DNA from: Trichoplax sp. H2
Lineage: Eukaryota; Placozoa; Uniplacotomia; Trichoplacea
Direction: 5' to 3'
Length of the DNA stretch: 64,000 bases
Assembly: GCA_003344405.1 (NCBI GenBank)
Contig: NOWV01000168.1
Location: forward strand, 108,042-172,041
Shown: piece by piece, positions 50,878-63,800 of the stretch
Layout: each line of letters opens with the position of its first letter
Numbering within the stretch: the first letter of the stretch is position 1
Notes under the pieces: model-generated
What the model was told of the DNA's origin: nothing
Seen by the model: only the letters and a program-made list of their open reading frames with translations
Databases searched by the model: none
Translations under genes and position numbers: made by a program

Positions 50878-51831
50878 ATTCAAACCTCATAATTCGAACT
50901 AATTATAAATAACGAGGCAGATATTACTATATCGTTTTCCAATTCGTAAAGATCGAATGCATACTAAATTCTTCTACAGTCATCACAATTATATTCATTA
51001 GTTTATTAATGCAAAACAGAAGAATAAGTTTATTTTGGATTAAACATATAACAATTCTATTCCTATCTGCTAGGCTAGATTTATATGTTTTTTTTACATT
51101 GTACGCAATCTTTATTAAATAATAATAACATTAATGGAATTTCCGTATTCCTTTTCTAGGAAAATTTAATGTAGAAAGTTTTAAAACCGTAATTACTAAT
51201 AAGTACTGGTGCAATTACGTCTATTATAGCTGATAGACAATAAATGTTGTGGAAGGTTAATAATAATAACGCAATGATACAGCAATCATGACATTTACCC
51301 ACTAGATATTTGCTATACGTAAACCGTTTCATTCTCATTTTTACAAAGCTATTTCTCTTCTGTACAGCGTACAATTTTAGTAAAATCTTTACGTTGTTTA
51401 GTAGGACAGATATCAAAGACACAAAGATATACTGTGTCGCTGTCAGGTAAACGATCGGCTCCTCAAATCAGAGTACAGAAGAACTTACTAATCCATCTTA
51501 TAAATTAGTCAGCGATTTGTAAGCAGATAAAACACCATTTACAAATTTTAAGCTACCATTCTGGGTTTCAAAACCTTTTTCTCTTACCAGGATGCTGAAC
51601 ATATTAAGATATACGACATTTAGCAATGAATTTTCCATGCTTTCTTTTGAAAAGCGTAACTATGGAAGACTACTTTTACTAACCTCTAACGAAGTCTAAT
51701 GATGTAATACCAGCTTAACTATAATACAAGGAAGTCCAATTAAAAATGATAGGCTGAAGATGTCGGTGGTAGCTTTACTGTTAAATTAAAATCTAAATGT
51801 ACTTGCCGATACAAAATTGTTAATTTTCTGA
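50878..51831. other. Convergent intergenic region (FAM221A / giant gene)
   Basis: About 950 bases containing both 3' untranslated regions of genes that face each other. ATTAAA at 51040-51045 is a candidate FAM221A poly(A) signal. No exon or RNA gene was seen. Confidence 0.5.
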
Positions 51832-54800
51832 TTAGGTTATTACGCATTGTTGATCTTCTAACGACTGAGCCGTTTTCATATAAGCGATAGTCTGAATTAA
51901 TTGAACAAATGCAAGTTCAGTTTTAGAGTACGTTGTTGCCGATGTTTCAATATATCGATGTTGAAATGAACTCGCCAATAATTCACCTTCTTGAAAGGTA
52001 ATTTGCCGTTTGTAGCTTATTGCATCATTCTTATTACCAACAATAATACAAGGAAAATCGCTTCCAGTCACTTGGCTTAAACTTTGATAGTAATTACCAA
52101 TATCGTCAAATGATTGCCAGTCGTCAACGGAAAATACTAACATTACACCATCAATATCCTGTAAAATTGATTGGTAGCTAGATAGTGCTGAGTTTGCTGC
52201 TAATTTACTAACAATTATCTTTAATTTGATCGAGTACTGACCAAATTTTAGTATCTTTTTAAATTGACTGGATCTATATGAGCTTCTGTCAGGTGGATAA
52301 CGTTTTTTACAATACTGACATGCTATTGCAGTCTTACCGACATTTGAATGACCAAACAAGACAATCTTAACTGGATTTTTAGGTATGCTCGTTTTATGCG
52401 AGCTTTTTGATAACGATCTGATCCGATGATTTAAATGTTTTAATTTTATACGAAAAGATTCACTTTCACCGCTCGTATTGTCTCCGTCCGGATCACTGTC
52501 AGATAGAAGGTTAAAATTAGATTCTAAGTAAACAGATGAACGCTCATCACAGCTATCTGTATCTTCATAGTGAGAAAGATGTATATGGGCCTCATCTTGA
52601 ACGTTTTTAGCATATGCTGAATCTACAGAACTGGTAGCGTGTGTATTTGCGTTAAGGTATTCGGATTCCTTACAAATTGAAGCAATTTTCTCTTGTTCCT
52701 CTATATCATAACGAGAAGAGTGTGCATTCGGATCCTCTCTATCTGAGAGAGTAAATTCTGATCCTACGTAAGTTGGAGTTATTTCATTATGGCTCACAAC
52801 ATTCTTGCGAGACGAAAGCTCTTCTGAATCGTCATGGAGAGCAATACCGGTTGACTCTTGGTTCAGTGGAATGCTTCTATATAGGCAATCTCGATCAATG
52901 TTATCTTCTTGCAAAGGAGTATATTCACGTCCAGTGTCCTCTTCACATACTGAGCTAGCTGTCGATTCTAGACTATTTGATAGATTTACGTGCAGGACAG
53001 TTTCAACCAGGGGAATATTATCATTACAGTTAGATGAATGGTGGTTACAATCCATTTCATTGAGTAATGCCGGAAAAGTAGATTGAGACTGATTTCCTGA
53101 TTGATAATTCGCGACTGACGGATCCGACAAGGATAAATTCAATATTCCAGGACTCTTTTGATCTTCAATCGATAAACTTTCCATGCTATAAAACGTGATT
53201 TGGCTTTCATCTGATTGATGGTCGATTTTATTTATAGACTGATGAAGTTCATCCAAAGCTACATTGTTTGCACTATAATACAACCGTTTAGCATAAATTT
53301 CAGATTTGTCGAAACCTTCAATTTGATTTTGGTACTTTATTGAAATGTTATCCATGCTATAAAACGTAAGTTTTTCAAGATGCAAGGAACCATTATTATC
53401 ATCATGGTTATATCTGATTTCCGTTTCTGAAAAACGGCGTCTCGGCCGAAGTTTATGGGTGTCACGCGCTTCCATACTTGCAAAACTGGTGTTTGAATAG
53501 GACTTTAAATTATCAGCAATCACTTCCTGAATTTCTTCGGACACAATGCTTCCAACTGAACTACAATCCAATTGATAGGATTCATCCTTATTACTGAAGC
53601 TATCACGAATCTCGTGTAGACTTTCATTGTAGCAGGCATTAGCTGTTAATTCAATTGTATAGCTCTCACAAATTTCATCTTCAATTTTATTGTCAGTTAG
53701 TTTAGATGTTAACTCCGGAATACCACCAGCGTTGCCATCCTTTCCAAATTTTGCTCCATCCAAATTAGACGTAAACCTTTCACTCTTATCGTCACACGCA
53801 TTTTGTCTTATCAAACTTTCTGAGGAATCTACTAAGCTATAATCAGGTTCTTGACAAGTTTTTTCAACTTCCATTTCGACTATGCTAGCCTTTAGCTGAC
53901 GTTTGATATCTTTCCGAATATCTTCTACAGATTCATGTTTAGTTGAATTATAAAGTAACGTACTAATATCGTTCCCAACAATTTTCTCTCCACTGACTTC
54001 TCCAAAAACCTCAGTATTTTCGTAATTATCATCTTCCTTACAGGTTTGATTGCCAATAACAGCTTCGGCTGTGCTCAAGTGAAACTTACAGTTATCGTCA
54101 CCGTCATTGCTTTCCTTGATCTTTGCTCTGGACGAGGAAGTTGACAATATGCTATGGCCGTCATAATCATTATTTCCAACTAATTCAATTTCTTGATTAC
54201 AATTATCTTCCTCGCTAATCTCCTCTGTAAACTTACCAAGATTTATTATAATATCTTTCGGTGTCAAGCTATCACTTTCATCTCGTATTTTCTCACCAAC
54301 TTTCTCTGGGTTTGAATTTGTCAAGCGTGTGAATCTGTCATTCTTATAAATGTCCGTAACTGTCTCATTATCTGTCAAGTTTACAGATGGTTTGATGTGA
54401 TCTAAACAAGCATATCCTAATGCACCCTTATCATTATGAATTTGTAAATCTTGTTCTAGCCTTAATTTATTGCATTTATTCTCGTAACAAATACCTACAA
54501 ACTTAGAATTCTCCTTCTCTATTCTAGAAAGAATAGTTCGAACAGCATCTACTTGGTCTATTCTTAATTGCTTTAACTTTTCCTGATAAGTATTTCGTAA
54601 GAATTCCGTTCCTTTTCTAGCTTTGGAATTGAAGCTTTGTAAAATACTCTCTTGTTCTATCCCTAAAGTCTCTAGCTTCTTGCTACAATTATCACCGGCA
54701 GCTTCCTTTTCTTTTTCAAGTATTGCGTATAATTTCTGGATTATATTTTCCTGTTCTAACCTTAATTGACTCAACTCACCTTCATAGAAATGCACAGAAA

Positions 54801-57800
54801 ATTTCCATACTTTTCTAGGTTGATAACTTATATTATTGTTCTTATATTCTTGTTCGATTCCCAACCGATTTAGGTTTCCACTGCAGTCACTGCCATCGTT
54901 TTCTTCTGGAAAGGTAAAATGCAATTTTTCGATGTCATATCTGCATTCTTGGCGAAGCCGGCTCAATTTATCTCCAGTCCGACTTATCAAAGCCTTCCAC
55001 TCCTTGCTCGAATTTGATAACAGCGTTTGCAAGATGTGATCTTGCTCAATACATAACTGATTTAATCTTTCATCATAATAACTAAGGAAATTCTCTTTCT
55101 CCTTTTTAAGCTCATAAAATAAATTCTTAACAATCTCTATTTCTTCTTTTTCAACTACATGTAGTATCTCTTGATACTGAGATATAATCGTTTCTTTCTC
55201 CGATTCGAATTGCTTATACAAGTTATCGTTGCTACGCTCGTATTCCAGTGTCTGCTGATTTAATACCTCTGCTTGTTGATTAGCCAATGCTTTCTCCCTA
55301 GCAATCAATGAGTGAATGCTTTCAATGGTCTCTATATCTCTTTGATGCTGGCTTTGTAGACTTTTTATTTCTTTCATGTACTTACAATCCATCTTTTCCA
55401 TTTCGTTTTGATGCTGGTATTGGGTATTTTTCAACTCCACTTGATAATCATTTGCATTCTTTGTCATTAAACTTTCAATTTCTTGACATTGACGATTTAA
55501 ATCGTGTACGGTGTTATCATAACTCTCTCGTAAATAAGTAATCTGATGCTGAAATTCATCATGAATGCTTCGTATTTCTTGTTGATAACAATCCTTAATG
55601 GTTTGAATTTCATGTTTATTTTTTGACTGAATTTCCCCAATTGCTATTAGGTGTCGGTCACGGATATCTTGTAATTCCGATTGATGCTCATGCATAAGAG
55701 TATTTACGGCATTTGTTGCCTTCAGATATTTATCTTCTAATTCACAAAGCTGGCGCTGATAAGTTTCAGTTGTATGGGCTATTGTGCTTTGATGTTCATT
55801 TATGATATTTATTTCATTCTGGTATTCCATTCTGATATTTTGTAGTTCTATTCCATGCTCATTTCGGATCTGTAGGATCTCTTCTTCGTGTAAATTCTGG
55901 ATATTTATTAACTTCCTATCACATTTTACAACTTCTTGCTCCTTTTCATTGTTAACCTTATTACAATTAATAACGGCATCTCGTTCCTTTATATTATAAC
56001 TTTCACTTGATACTTCCTGTTGATACTGATGATTAGAGCTGATTATTTGCAACTCATCTCCATGCCCATCTTCGGTATTTCGCATTGTACATTCATAATT
56101 TTCATGATGCTTACTTTGAATGCATTGCAATTCTAACTGGTGTTCATTTTGAATATCCTCTATCTTTTGTAGATGACTTGCTTTCATCCGAGCTAAGCTA
56201 CTACGAAATTCTTGTTTCTCCAGCTCAGATTCATTCGCAATATTTGCTATCTGATAGCTATATTTATCTTTTAAAACTTGCACCTCTTTACAATGTTTGC
56301 CCTGAATTTTTTGTAGTTCTTCTTGATGTGTATCATCAACACCTATCAGTTCCATCTGATCGTCATTTCGTACATCTTGCAATTCTTCGGTATGAATAAC
56401 AGCACAACCAGACCTATTATAATTATCATTATATTCTCCGATTAACTCTTGAATTTTTAATTCATAATTTTCAATCATATCGGATGCTTGACGTTGAGAT
56501 TCATCTCGAATCTGTTGAACCTCTGCCTTTTGTTCTCTTATTATTGATTCAATTTGTAAATTATGTTCACGAGATAAGATGTCTATCTTCTGTACTGCCT
56601 CATCTCGAACGCGTTTTACATCCTTTTGATGGGCTTCCTCTATAACTGTTAATTTTCTTCGATAGTCCTCATCTTTTAATCGAAATTTATTTTGAAGGGA
56701 TAATACTTCTTTGTCATGAGCTTCCTGTAATTGGCACAATCTTTCATCGAATATTCTCGCCTGATTGTCAATTTGTAGCTGGTGATTTTCTCTGGTTGTC
56801 GCCAATTTACCCTCATAATCTTTTTTTAAATAGTCTGATCGGTCGTCGTATGCCTTCTTCTGCTCCTCCAGCTGTAATTGATAACCATTGAAATTCATAA
56901 TTTCTCTTCCCCGAGCTTCCTGTAATTTAATCGAATAACTGCTCAAAGTTGCTTCTGACTCCTCCAATTGCTTCTGGTATTTACTTTCAACTGCAATTAG
57001 CTCTCGAGCATGATCAATATGTATTTGACCGATATTGTCTTCAAAGGCTGTTTTCTGTTCTTGTAATTGAGTTTTGTGGTTACTTTGACATACGGCCATT
57101 TCTTTATCATAAGCTTGATGAGAATGATCTAATTTAATTTTAAATGCCTTCTCTTGCGTATCGAATTTTATCTGATATACAGAATGCAAATTTGCTATTT
57201 CCTCATTTTGAGTAAGTTGCAACTGATTTAGCTTAGCATTCATTTTATCCTCTAGCTCATCCATTTTTAATTGGTAAAAACGTTGTGTTTCTACAATTTT
57301 TTCGTCTTTAGCTCGAAGTGTTTGACTTAAACCGTCTTCATATAATTTTTTTCGTTCTTTCAACTGCTGTTGATGATCATCGCGAATATTTTCAATTTCT
57401 CTTTCGTGGGATATTCGCAAATTATTTAAAATATTATGCAATTCCTTCTCCTGTTCCTGTAATTGCACCTTATGAAATCCTTTCAATATCTCCATTTCCT
57501 TTATTTGAGTTATTTTCAACTTATTTATTTCTTCTTCATAAACATTTTCTTGCATTTTCATTTGCATACGATAAACGTCTCGAACTGTTGTTATGTCTAA
57601 AGAATGATTTCGACTTTGATCATTAATTCTTTCTATCAACGCTTCTCGTTGCCATTTTAGCATCTTTCGGTGGGTCTTAATTGTTTTAGCTAATTCTTCA
57701 TCATGACTCCGGTGTTTTTTCTTTAATTTATTTTCATACGTAAACTGCAGTTGCACCAATTGTAACTGTTGACTATTTTTAGCCGTAGCCATTTCTGCGC

Positions 57801-60800
57801 TATGTTCTTTCAGTAATCTATCTCGTTTAGTTTGGAAGTTCTTCTCCTGTTCCAGTATCCACTCTTGATAACTACGTTTAGCTGTTACCATATCTTCCGC
57901 GTGAACATAATCTATATGCTTTAATTTCTCTTCAAAAAATTTTTGTTTTTTCTCTAATTCTTTTTCATGTCTATCTTTAACAGAAACTATTTTCTTATCA
58001 TAGTCAGCCTGTAATCGTTTAGATTTTTCATCGGAAACTTTCTTTTCATCGTCTAACAGGATTTGATAATCGTCTCGCAGTGCCGTAATTTTTTTGGTAT
58101 AAACTTCATTAAAGTCTTTAATTTTATCTTCATACATTTTCTCTTGATTATTCAATTGCAGTTGGTAACTATCAGTAATCATCAACAATTGTTCGTCATA
58201 ATCTTTCTTGCATTGATTTAAATCATCCTGGACTGCTTTCTTCCATTCTTCTTGAGCTAAAATCATGTCATTATCAAAATTTCGTTTTAGGTGCTTCAAT
58301 GCATCCTCTGTTACTTTATCTTGGTTCTTTAGTTTTACTTCGTAATTTTTTTCGGCTATAACCATTTTCTCCTCGTGCTCCTGTAATGATTGATTCAAAC
58401 TATAAATTAATTTTTCTTTCTTCTCCAATTCTTTATGATTTTCCTCTTTAAGTGCTGCTATTTCTTTCTTATGAACTTGAACAAAGTAATCCGATTTATC
58501 TTTAAACACTTCATCCTTCGTTTTAATCTGTACTTCATAATCATTTCTAGCCGTCAATATTTCTTTATCATGACTTTGACGCAGTAGGGTTATAGTATCT
58601 TCATTCATCAGCTTTTGCTGCTGCAGTTGCATCTGATAATTATGTGAAAGTGACGCAACTTCTTCGTCATGAGCTAATTTTAATTGCCCTAAGTTATCTT
58701 CAAACATCCTTTCTTCTTTTCTTAACTGTAAATGATACCTGTCCTTTATTTTTACTACCTCTAAATCATGAATTCGGCGCAAATCTAGTAAGTTTTCTTG
58801 ATGCTCTGTTATCAGCTTTTCTTTTTCATTCTGATACTGTTGTGCTAATTGTGTATTATGATTTTCCATTTGCAATTGTAGAACTGTCATTTGTTTCTTC
58901 AAACGTTGTTCAAATTGTGATTCGAGATCTATGATATTATTCTCGTGATGCTGTATCATCTCTTGTTTGTCTGCCTGAAACTTGCTTTCTTGTTTTTTAA
59001 TTTGTTCATTACATTTCGCTTTCAAGACCTCTAATTCTACAGCATGGTTATCTTTTAAATGACTTAAATTGATTCGCAGTGCTTCTTGCTGACGTTGCAC
59101 CTCATTCATATAATCAAGACGATTCTGGGTAACTTTATTTTCAATGACAATCAATTCATTCTTGACTTTTTGAGCAAGGTCATCTATTTGGCGTTTTAAT
59201 TCTTCTATCTTCAACCTTTGTTGATGGATTGTATTGGATAATGTTTGTTCATGCTGACATTTTAGTTGATAGTCACTTTTGATCATATCTCTTTCCATAG
59301 CTAAGACATCTTTTTCATGTTGATGTTTTTCCTTTAGCTCATTCCATTCCTGTTGCTGTTTCATTCTTTCATCATTAATATTATTTTCCAGTAATCTGAT
59401 AGTTTCATTATGCTTATGTTGTAATCGCAGTAATTCATTATCATGCTGTCTCTGGCTCGCTGCTAAGTTTTCGTTATATTCCTCTATTGCCTTTTGTATC
59501 TCAATTTTTTGATCTTTCTTGACAGTATCAAAATGAATGTGCAATTCCTGGACGATTAACTCTTGCTTCAGTTGTAATTGATGGATCATACTTTTATGTT
59601 GATTACGACAGTCTATTAACTTATTTTCACTTTCACTTTTTAAATTTTCGAGCTCTTCTTTATGTTGCTCATTTAAATTATTTAATTGTTTGCAATGTGT
59701 TAATTTATTATTTTCAAGCTGCTCCTCAAAGCTTTTAACCGTCATATCGTGTTGAGCTTGCAATTGATGGATAAAATCTTCCTGCTGTTTCTTGTAGGTG
59801 TCTATTAAATTTTCTTTTTTATTATCTAATTCGTTAATTTCAATGCTATGCTTTTCTTTAAGATTTTTTAATTGTAATTGATGTGCTATCTGACACCTTT
59901 CCAGATCATCTTCTAACTGTTTGATCGAGTTGTTATGATGTGTTTGTAACTGTTGGATGACATTATCGTATTTCTTTCTGCAAGATTCTAATGCTTTTTC
60001 TTGATCATCTAGTTTTACTTTATATTCGTCCTTAACTTCATTTAAGCGTTCAAGGTACATCAATTTACTGACTTCAATATGATTTTTCATTTCTTCGATA
60101 GTGTTATCATGTTCCTGCCGCAGCTGATTGCTAACTTTATCAAGTTGTTCCTTATTTGTATCGAGCAACCGTTTCTTTTCATGAATTAAGTTATCAATCT
60201 CTCTTTTATGCTCATTCTCGATGATACTAATTTGCTTCTGGTGTATTGCTTGATCAGTATCAAGCCGATTAATCAACTTTTTAATATCTACGTCATGTTG
60301 TACTTTTAGTTCGTTGATAGCATCTAAATATTGCATCTTAATAGTGTCAATCTGTTGCTCTTTTTCAATAGTTATGCCATCGATCTTTGCTTTCTGTTCT
60401 TTCTTTAAGCTATTTAATCGTTCTTGATTAACAAATCTTTCAGTCTCAAGTTTATCAACAAGTTGCCTAATGGCTAGATCATGCTGAGATTGCATTTGTT
60501 GGATATTGCAAGCATGTTGCTGCTTACAATATTGTAATTGCTTTTCATTCTCCAAAATTACATCATTTAGTTCAGCTTTGTATTTCTTTTCCGTATCTTC
60601 TCTTAAATTTTGTATAGTTTTAACTTTCTTTACTATTTCATCATACTGCAATTGCTTTTTATAGATAATTTTCGTTGACTCCTCTCTACAAGCTTTTACT
60701 GCTTGTTCTTTTTCCATAGACAAGTTATCAATCTCACTTTTATGGTCATCCATAATCTGAGCAAATTTCTTTTGATGTATGACCTGATTCGCTTCCAATT

Positions 60801-63800
60801 CACGCATGGCATCCTCATGCTTTTTTCTGTGGATATCAACTAGCTTTTTCTTTTCATTAATCAAGGTATTCAGTTTACTTTTATAATCGGCTTCTAGCTG
60901 ATTGAATACACTTTGTTGAGCTAATTTTTCATTTTCAAAATTTTCTTGCAATATTTTCTTATCTAAATCATTCTCAGATTGCAATTGCGCCAGCTTGTCT
61001 TTATGCTGCTGTTCTAAAGCTACTATTGCTAATGCTTTATTCTGACGCAATTCTGATATTTTTATCTCAGATTCTTTCTTCAAGCCATGGAGTTGATTTT
61101 GTAAAGTAGATATAATATCATCACGTTTCTGGATTTCTAGCTTATGCTGACATTGAAGCTGATAAATGCTATTATCGTGCTCCTTTTTGGATGTTTCTAG
61201 TACAAGTTTCTTTTCCACCAATAACTTATCAAGTCGACGTTTATTCTCATCTTTTAAGCTTTTAAGTTCATGTTGATGCTTAACCATTTTATCTTCAGTT
61301 TTATTTTTAAGACTGTTTATAACTTCATTGTGCTCTAGACGTAATTTGTTCATTCCAGTCTCATGCTCATCATGTAAGGTGGCCATTATTTGTGTCTTTT
61401 CTGTATGATATTTTTCCTCCATCTTTTTCATTTGACATTGTAATGTTGATAGATCATTCTCGAGTTTCTCTACTGCCATATGATGCTGAATTTCGATTTG
61501 AGCAAAGTCATCATTATACTGTTTCTTTAACCCTTCTAAAAGGGTATCTTTCTCATTGATCAAATTATCAATTTGAATTTTACGTTCACTTTCGATATCA
61601 TCAAATTTTCGTTGGTAATCTAACTCCTTCTTCTTAAATTCATCTTGAAGTAATTTTAGTGTAATGTTATGTTCTTTTTGTAATTTGTCTGTTTTATTAA
61701 CGTATAGTTTATCTAATGTGATTACTTTTTGTTCACTTTCTTCATGTAATTGTTTTAGCCTCATTTGGTACTCCTCCTCTACGCTTTTGAGCTGATTTTC
61801 GAGATTCTTGATTTCTACATCATGTTGTAATTGTAGTTGATGTATATTAACTTCATAGTATTTTTGAGAGTCTTTCAATTGCACTTCTTTTTTTTTAGCT
61901 AGACAATCTAGCTGTATTTCATGCTCACTTTTCATAGTGTCGATTTTACGCTGATATAATAGATCGGCATTTTCTAATTTCTCCCTGAGCTCATTTATAA
62001 CTATAGTATTTTGACTTTGTAACTTATCAATTGTGTTCTTATAGTCCTTTTCTAAATTTGTTACCATCCGAATATTTTCATTATAGGTATTTTTAATTTC
62101 TATTTCATGCGCAACCTTAATGTTGCCAAGTTGATCTTGTAATGCCGTCATGATCCGTTCATTTTCATCAAGTGATTGTTTTTTTTCCATTATATGTGAT
62201 TCTTTCAAACTATTAAGTTGATTTTGTAACATGGTTAGCATCTCTTTTTTTTCATCATTTGCCAGCTTTATTTCTGTTCGATGTAATTCTTTTAAGCTAT
62301 CAATTTCATCTTGCAATATTGTTGATATTTGCTCTTTTTCAGCAAACGTTTGTTTCTTCTCTACTTCATAAGAATCTTTCAAATTATCAAATTGATTCTG
62401 CAAGGTTATCGATATCTGTTCATTTTCTTCCTGTAACCGTTTTACTTCCCTTGCATGCAATCCCTTCAAATTATTAATTTCATCTTGCTTTGCGGTTAAC
62501 ATTTGCTTCGTGTCATCACGTGTTTGTTTCACCTCTAGTTCACATTCTTCTTTTAGCTTCTCAAGTTGATCTTGTAAAGCTGATACTTTGCACTGTTTCT
62601 CGATATATAACTCCTTCAGTTTTATTTCATGTACTTGTTTCATGTCATTTATCCGACTCTGAAGTCTTGACAAATTTTCTTTCATTACAACAATATCACT
62701 TTGATGCTGACTATTTAATCTCTTGACCTCCTCAATGAAATTCAAACGATTACATTCAACTTTATCCATCCATTCCTTCAGAATTTGGTCATGTCCTACT
62801 TCTTGATCATGAATTTTATGATTATAATCATCTCGACAAGCTAACAATTTATTTTCTTTTTCTTTAATCAATTGTTCAATATTTGCGTTATGCTTTGCTT
62901 TTATATCTAATAATTCTTGCTGATATTGTAATCGGCATATTTGCAATTGATCTTGAAGGTTTAAATTATGTCTTTCCTCTAGATCATCAAACTTTACTTG
63001 CCACTGTAATTTTAAACTATTAATATCTTCTTCAAGCTGATTTTGCACGCTAGTTAATTTCGTTTGGCAATCTTTAACTAATTTGCTTCTTATATCTTCT
63101 TTTTCTTTCTGCCATGACCATTGCATCTTACTTATTTCTTCTTTATTTTGATTTTGTAAATTTGTAATTCTAATCTTGCAATCTATTAACATCTGTCTGA
63201 CCACATTTTCCTTCTCTTCAAGCAATGTTGATTTTAAGTTGTTTATATTGTCGTTGTATTTATTTTGCAAGTTATTAATTTTAGCTTCATGCTCTTCTCT
63301 TATTTCTATCTGGATCGATTCTTTCTCTTTCTGCCATGATGCTTTCATCTCGTTTAGCTCTAATTCATGACGGTTTTGAGTATCGCAGAGTTTAACTTGA
63401 TATTCATTATGTAAATTTTCTTTTAATAATTCTTTCTCTTCTTCACATAGTCTATTTATCCTCTTAATTTCGTCTTCATGATGGTTTCTTGTGTTTACTA
63501 ATTTGATATTGCAATCTTCTTGTATATCTCGCTCTATTACTTTCTTCTCTTCAAGTAATGTTGATTTTAAGTTGTTTATATTGTCGTTGTATTTATTTTG
63601 TAAGTTATTAATTTTAGCTTCATGCTCTTCTCTTATTTCTATCTGGATCGATTCTTTCTCTTTCTGCCATGATGCTTTCATCTCGTTTAGCTCTAATTCA
63701 TGACGGTTTTGAGTATCGCAGAGTTTAACTTGATATTCATTATGTAAGTTTTCTTTTAATAATTCTTTCTCTTCTTCACATAGTCTATTTATCCTCTTAA

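Noticed and set aside
52773-63703. Plus-strand ORFs rich in Leu, Phe and Ser, two of them almost identical
   Set aside because: Antisense shadows of the coiled-coil gene: Glu/Lys codons read backwards as Phe/Leu/Ser. The duplicated pair mirrors the 333-bp coding repeat.
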